From a bacterium (GTDB lineage: Bacteria > Calditrichota > Calditrichia > RBG-13-44-9 > J042), in assembly GCA_015494485.1 (NCBI GenBank), contig WGBF01000432.1, forward strand, positions 1 to 6,783: a DNA stretch of 6,783 bases. Reading direction: 5' to 3'. Shown piece after piece: positions 6,130 to 6,783 of the stretch. Both the position numbers and the translations under genes were made by a program. Under the pieces are notes generated by a model. It was not told the DNA's origin. It searched no databases and was given only the letters and a program-made list of their open reading frames with translations. Position 1 is the first letter of the stretch; each line of letters begins with the position of its first letter.

Positions 6130-6783
6130 TCATCCGGAATTCGACGGCGTTAACACCTCCACGCCATCTGCTTTGCCCACAATGACCATGCTGGCCAGTC
6201 CAATAAACAGGCCATGTTCCACAATGCCCGCCCGGTCGCAGAGTGCACGGGCTATCTCCGCCGGATTTTCCATGGGGCCAAAGCGGCAATCCAGGATGTA
6301 ATTCCCCTGGTCGGTAACAAAGGGCTGCCCGTCATCTTTCTGCCGCAGTACCGGTTCTGCCCCCAGGGAACGAATAAACGCCGAAACCGGCGCCACACCA
6401 AACGGCACCACTTCCACCGGCAACGCCCAGTGGGTCCCCAAAGCCGGGGACAATTTCCCTTCGTCCACAATGATGATTTCCTGCTTGCTGGCCTGGGCCA
6501 CCACTTTTTCCCGCAGCAGGGCTCCCCCACCGCCTTTAATTAAATTCAAGCGGGGGTCTACTTCATCGGCACCGTCGATGGTTACATCCACAACAGGGTG
6601 CTCATCCAGGGTGGTCAGGGCAATTCCCAGCTTCCGGGCTTCGGCTTCCACCTGCCGGGAACAGGGCACCGCCAGAATATTCTTCAGCGACCCCTCCTGT
6701 AACCGCCGGGCAATGGCCACATGGGCAAAATGGGCTGTGCTGCCGTGCCCCAGACCCACAATCATGCCATCCAGCACCAACTC
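6130..6783 (-). CDS. rpiA: Ribose-5-phosphate isomerase A, 5' partial
   Basis: Interconverts ribose 5-phosphate and ribulose 5-phosphate in the non-oxidative pentose phosphate pathway, in the cytoplasm. The visible 218 codons run off the window at the gene's 5' end. The reading frame is open to the edge (Glu-Leu-Val-Leu-Asp-Gly-Met), and the TTG at 6778-6780 is an internal leucine, not a start. Roughly 15-25 residues should be missing, given the family length near 220-235. Diagnostic motifs in order are the phosphate loop VGLGHGSTA near the N-terminus, DGADEVDP with the catalytic-site aspartates, IKGGGGALLREK with the conserved lysine and glutamate, and IIIVDEGKL. The residue before GST in the phosphate loop is His (6745-6747), where Thr or Ser is usual. 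The gene converges with the ZIP gene, and no obvious terminator lies in the 18 bases between them. Identity is secure. Confidence 0.96.
   Translation of the reverse strand, partial: ELVLDGMIVGLGHGSTAHFAHVAIARRLQEGSLKNILAVPCSRQVEAEARKLGIALTTLDEHPVVDVTIDGADEVDPRLNLIKGGGGALLREKVVAQASKQEIIIVDEGKLSPALGTHWALPVEVVPFGVAPVSAFIRSLGAEPVLRQKDDGQPFVTDQGNYILDCRFGPMENPAEIARALCDRAGIVEHGLFIGLASMVIVGKADGVEVLTPSNSG

Noticed and set aside
6146..6165. GGCGT/ACGCC inverted repeat near the 3' end of rpiA as a terminator
   Set aside because: It is only five base pairs, within coding sequence, and without a T-run on either strand.
1..6783. A defence island, mobile element, CRISPR array or tRNA/rRNA gene
   Set aside because: No array-like direct repeats, transposase or integrase motifs, or cloverleaf-like segments were seen. 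All five genes belong to common cellular families.

Overview
The window holds five protein-coding genes, all recognisable from conserved motifs, with two cut by the window edges. I see no RNA genes, insertion sequences, CRISPR arrays or phage genes. The coding DNA looks moderately GC-rich and one convergent gap is clearly AT-richer. The gene set (beta-CASP exonuclease, very large secreted M14 peptidase with a C-terminal amidotransferase-like region, MoeZ-type enzyme, ZIP transporter, RpiA) fits a free-living bacterium. The M14 type resembles those I associate with Bacteroidota, Gemmatimonadota and Calditrichota/KSB1-like lineages. This placement is a low-confidence inference, and the thin Shine-Dalgarno signal before moeZ is compatible with it but not diagnostic.

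Layout. Positions 1-1361 (+) encode a metallo-beta-lactamase/beta-CASP RNA-processing nuclease missing only its extreme N-terminus. After 30 bases comes a same-strand 847-residue exported zinc carboxypeptidase (1392-3935). A 124-base AT-rich convergent gap with several small inverted repeats follows. The minus strand then carries a MoeB/MoeZ-type adenylyltransferase fused to a rhodanese domain (4060-5211). A roughly 120-base divergent gap contains a 13-bp interrupted palindrome and leads to a plus-strand ZIP metal transporter (about 5335-6111). Only 18 bases separate its stop from the stop of a minus-strand ribose-5-phosphate isomerase A gene (6130 to the window end), which lacks its N-terminus.

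How the genes work together. There is no obvious single pathway. The nuclease and peptidase may be co-transcribed because of their close spacing, but they act in different compartments (RNA processing in the cytoplasm, peptide degradation outside the cytoplasmic membrane). MoeZ would activate a ubiquitin-like sulfur carrier for cofactor or tRNA thiolation. The ZIP protein would import divalent metal such as zinc, which the nuclease and peptidase need, but a regulatory link is speculation. RpiA is pentose phosphate housekeeping. I did not find a convincing undescribed system. The best leads are the palindrome upstream of the ZIP gene, the single-cysteine C-terminal domain of the peptidase, and one unusual residue in the RpiA phosphate loop.
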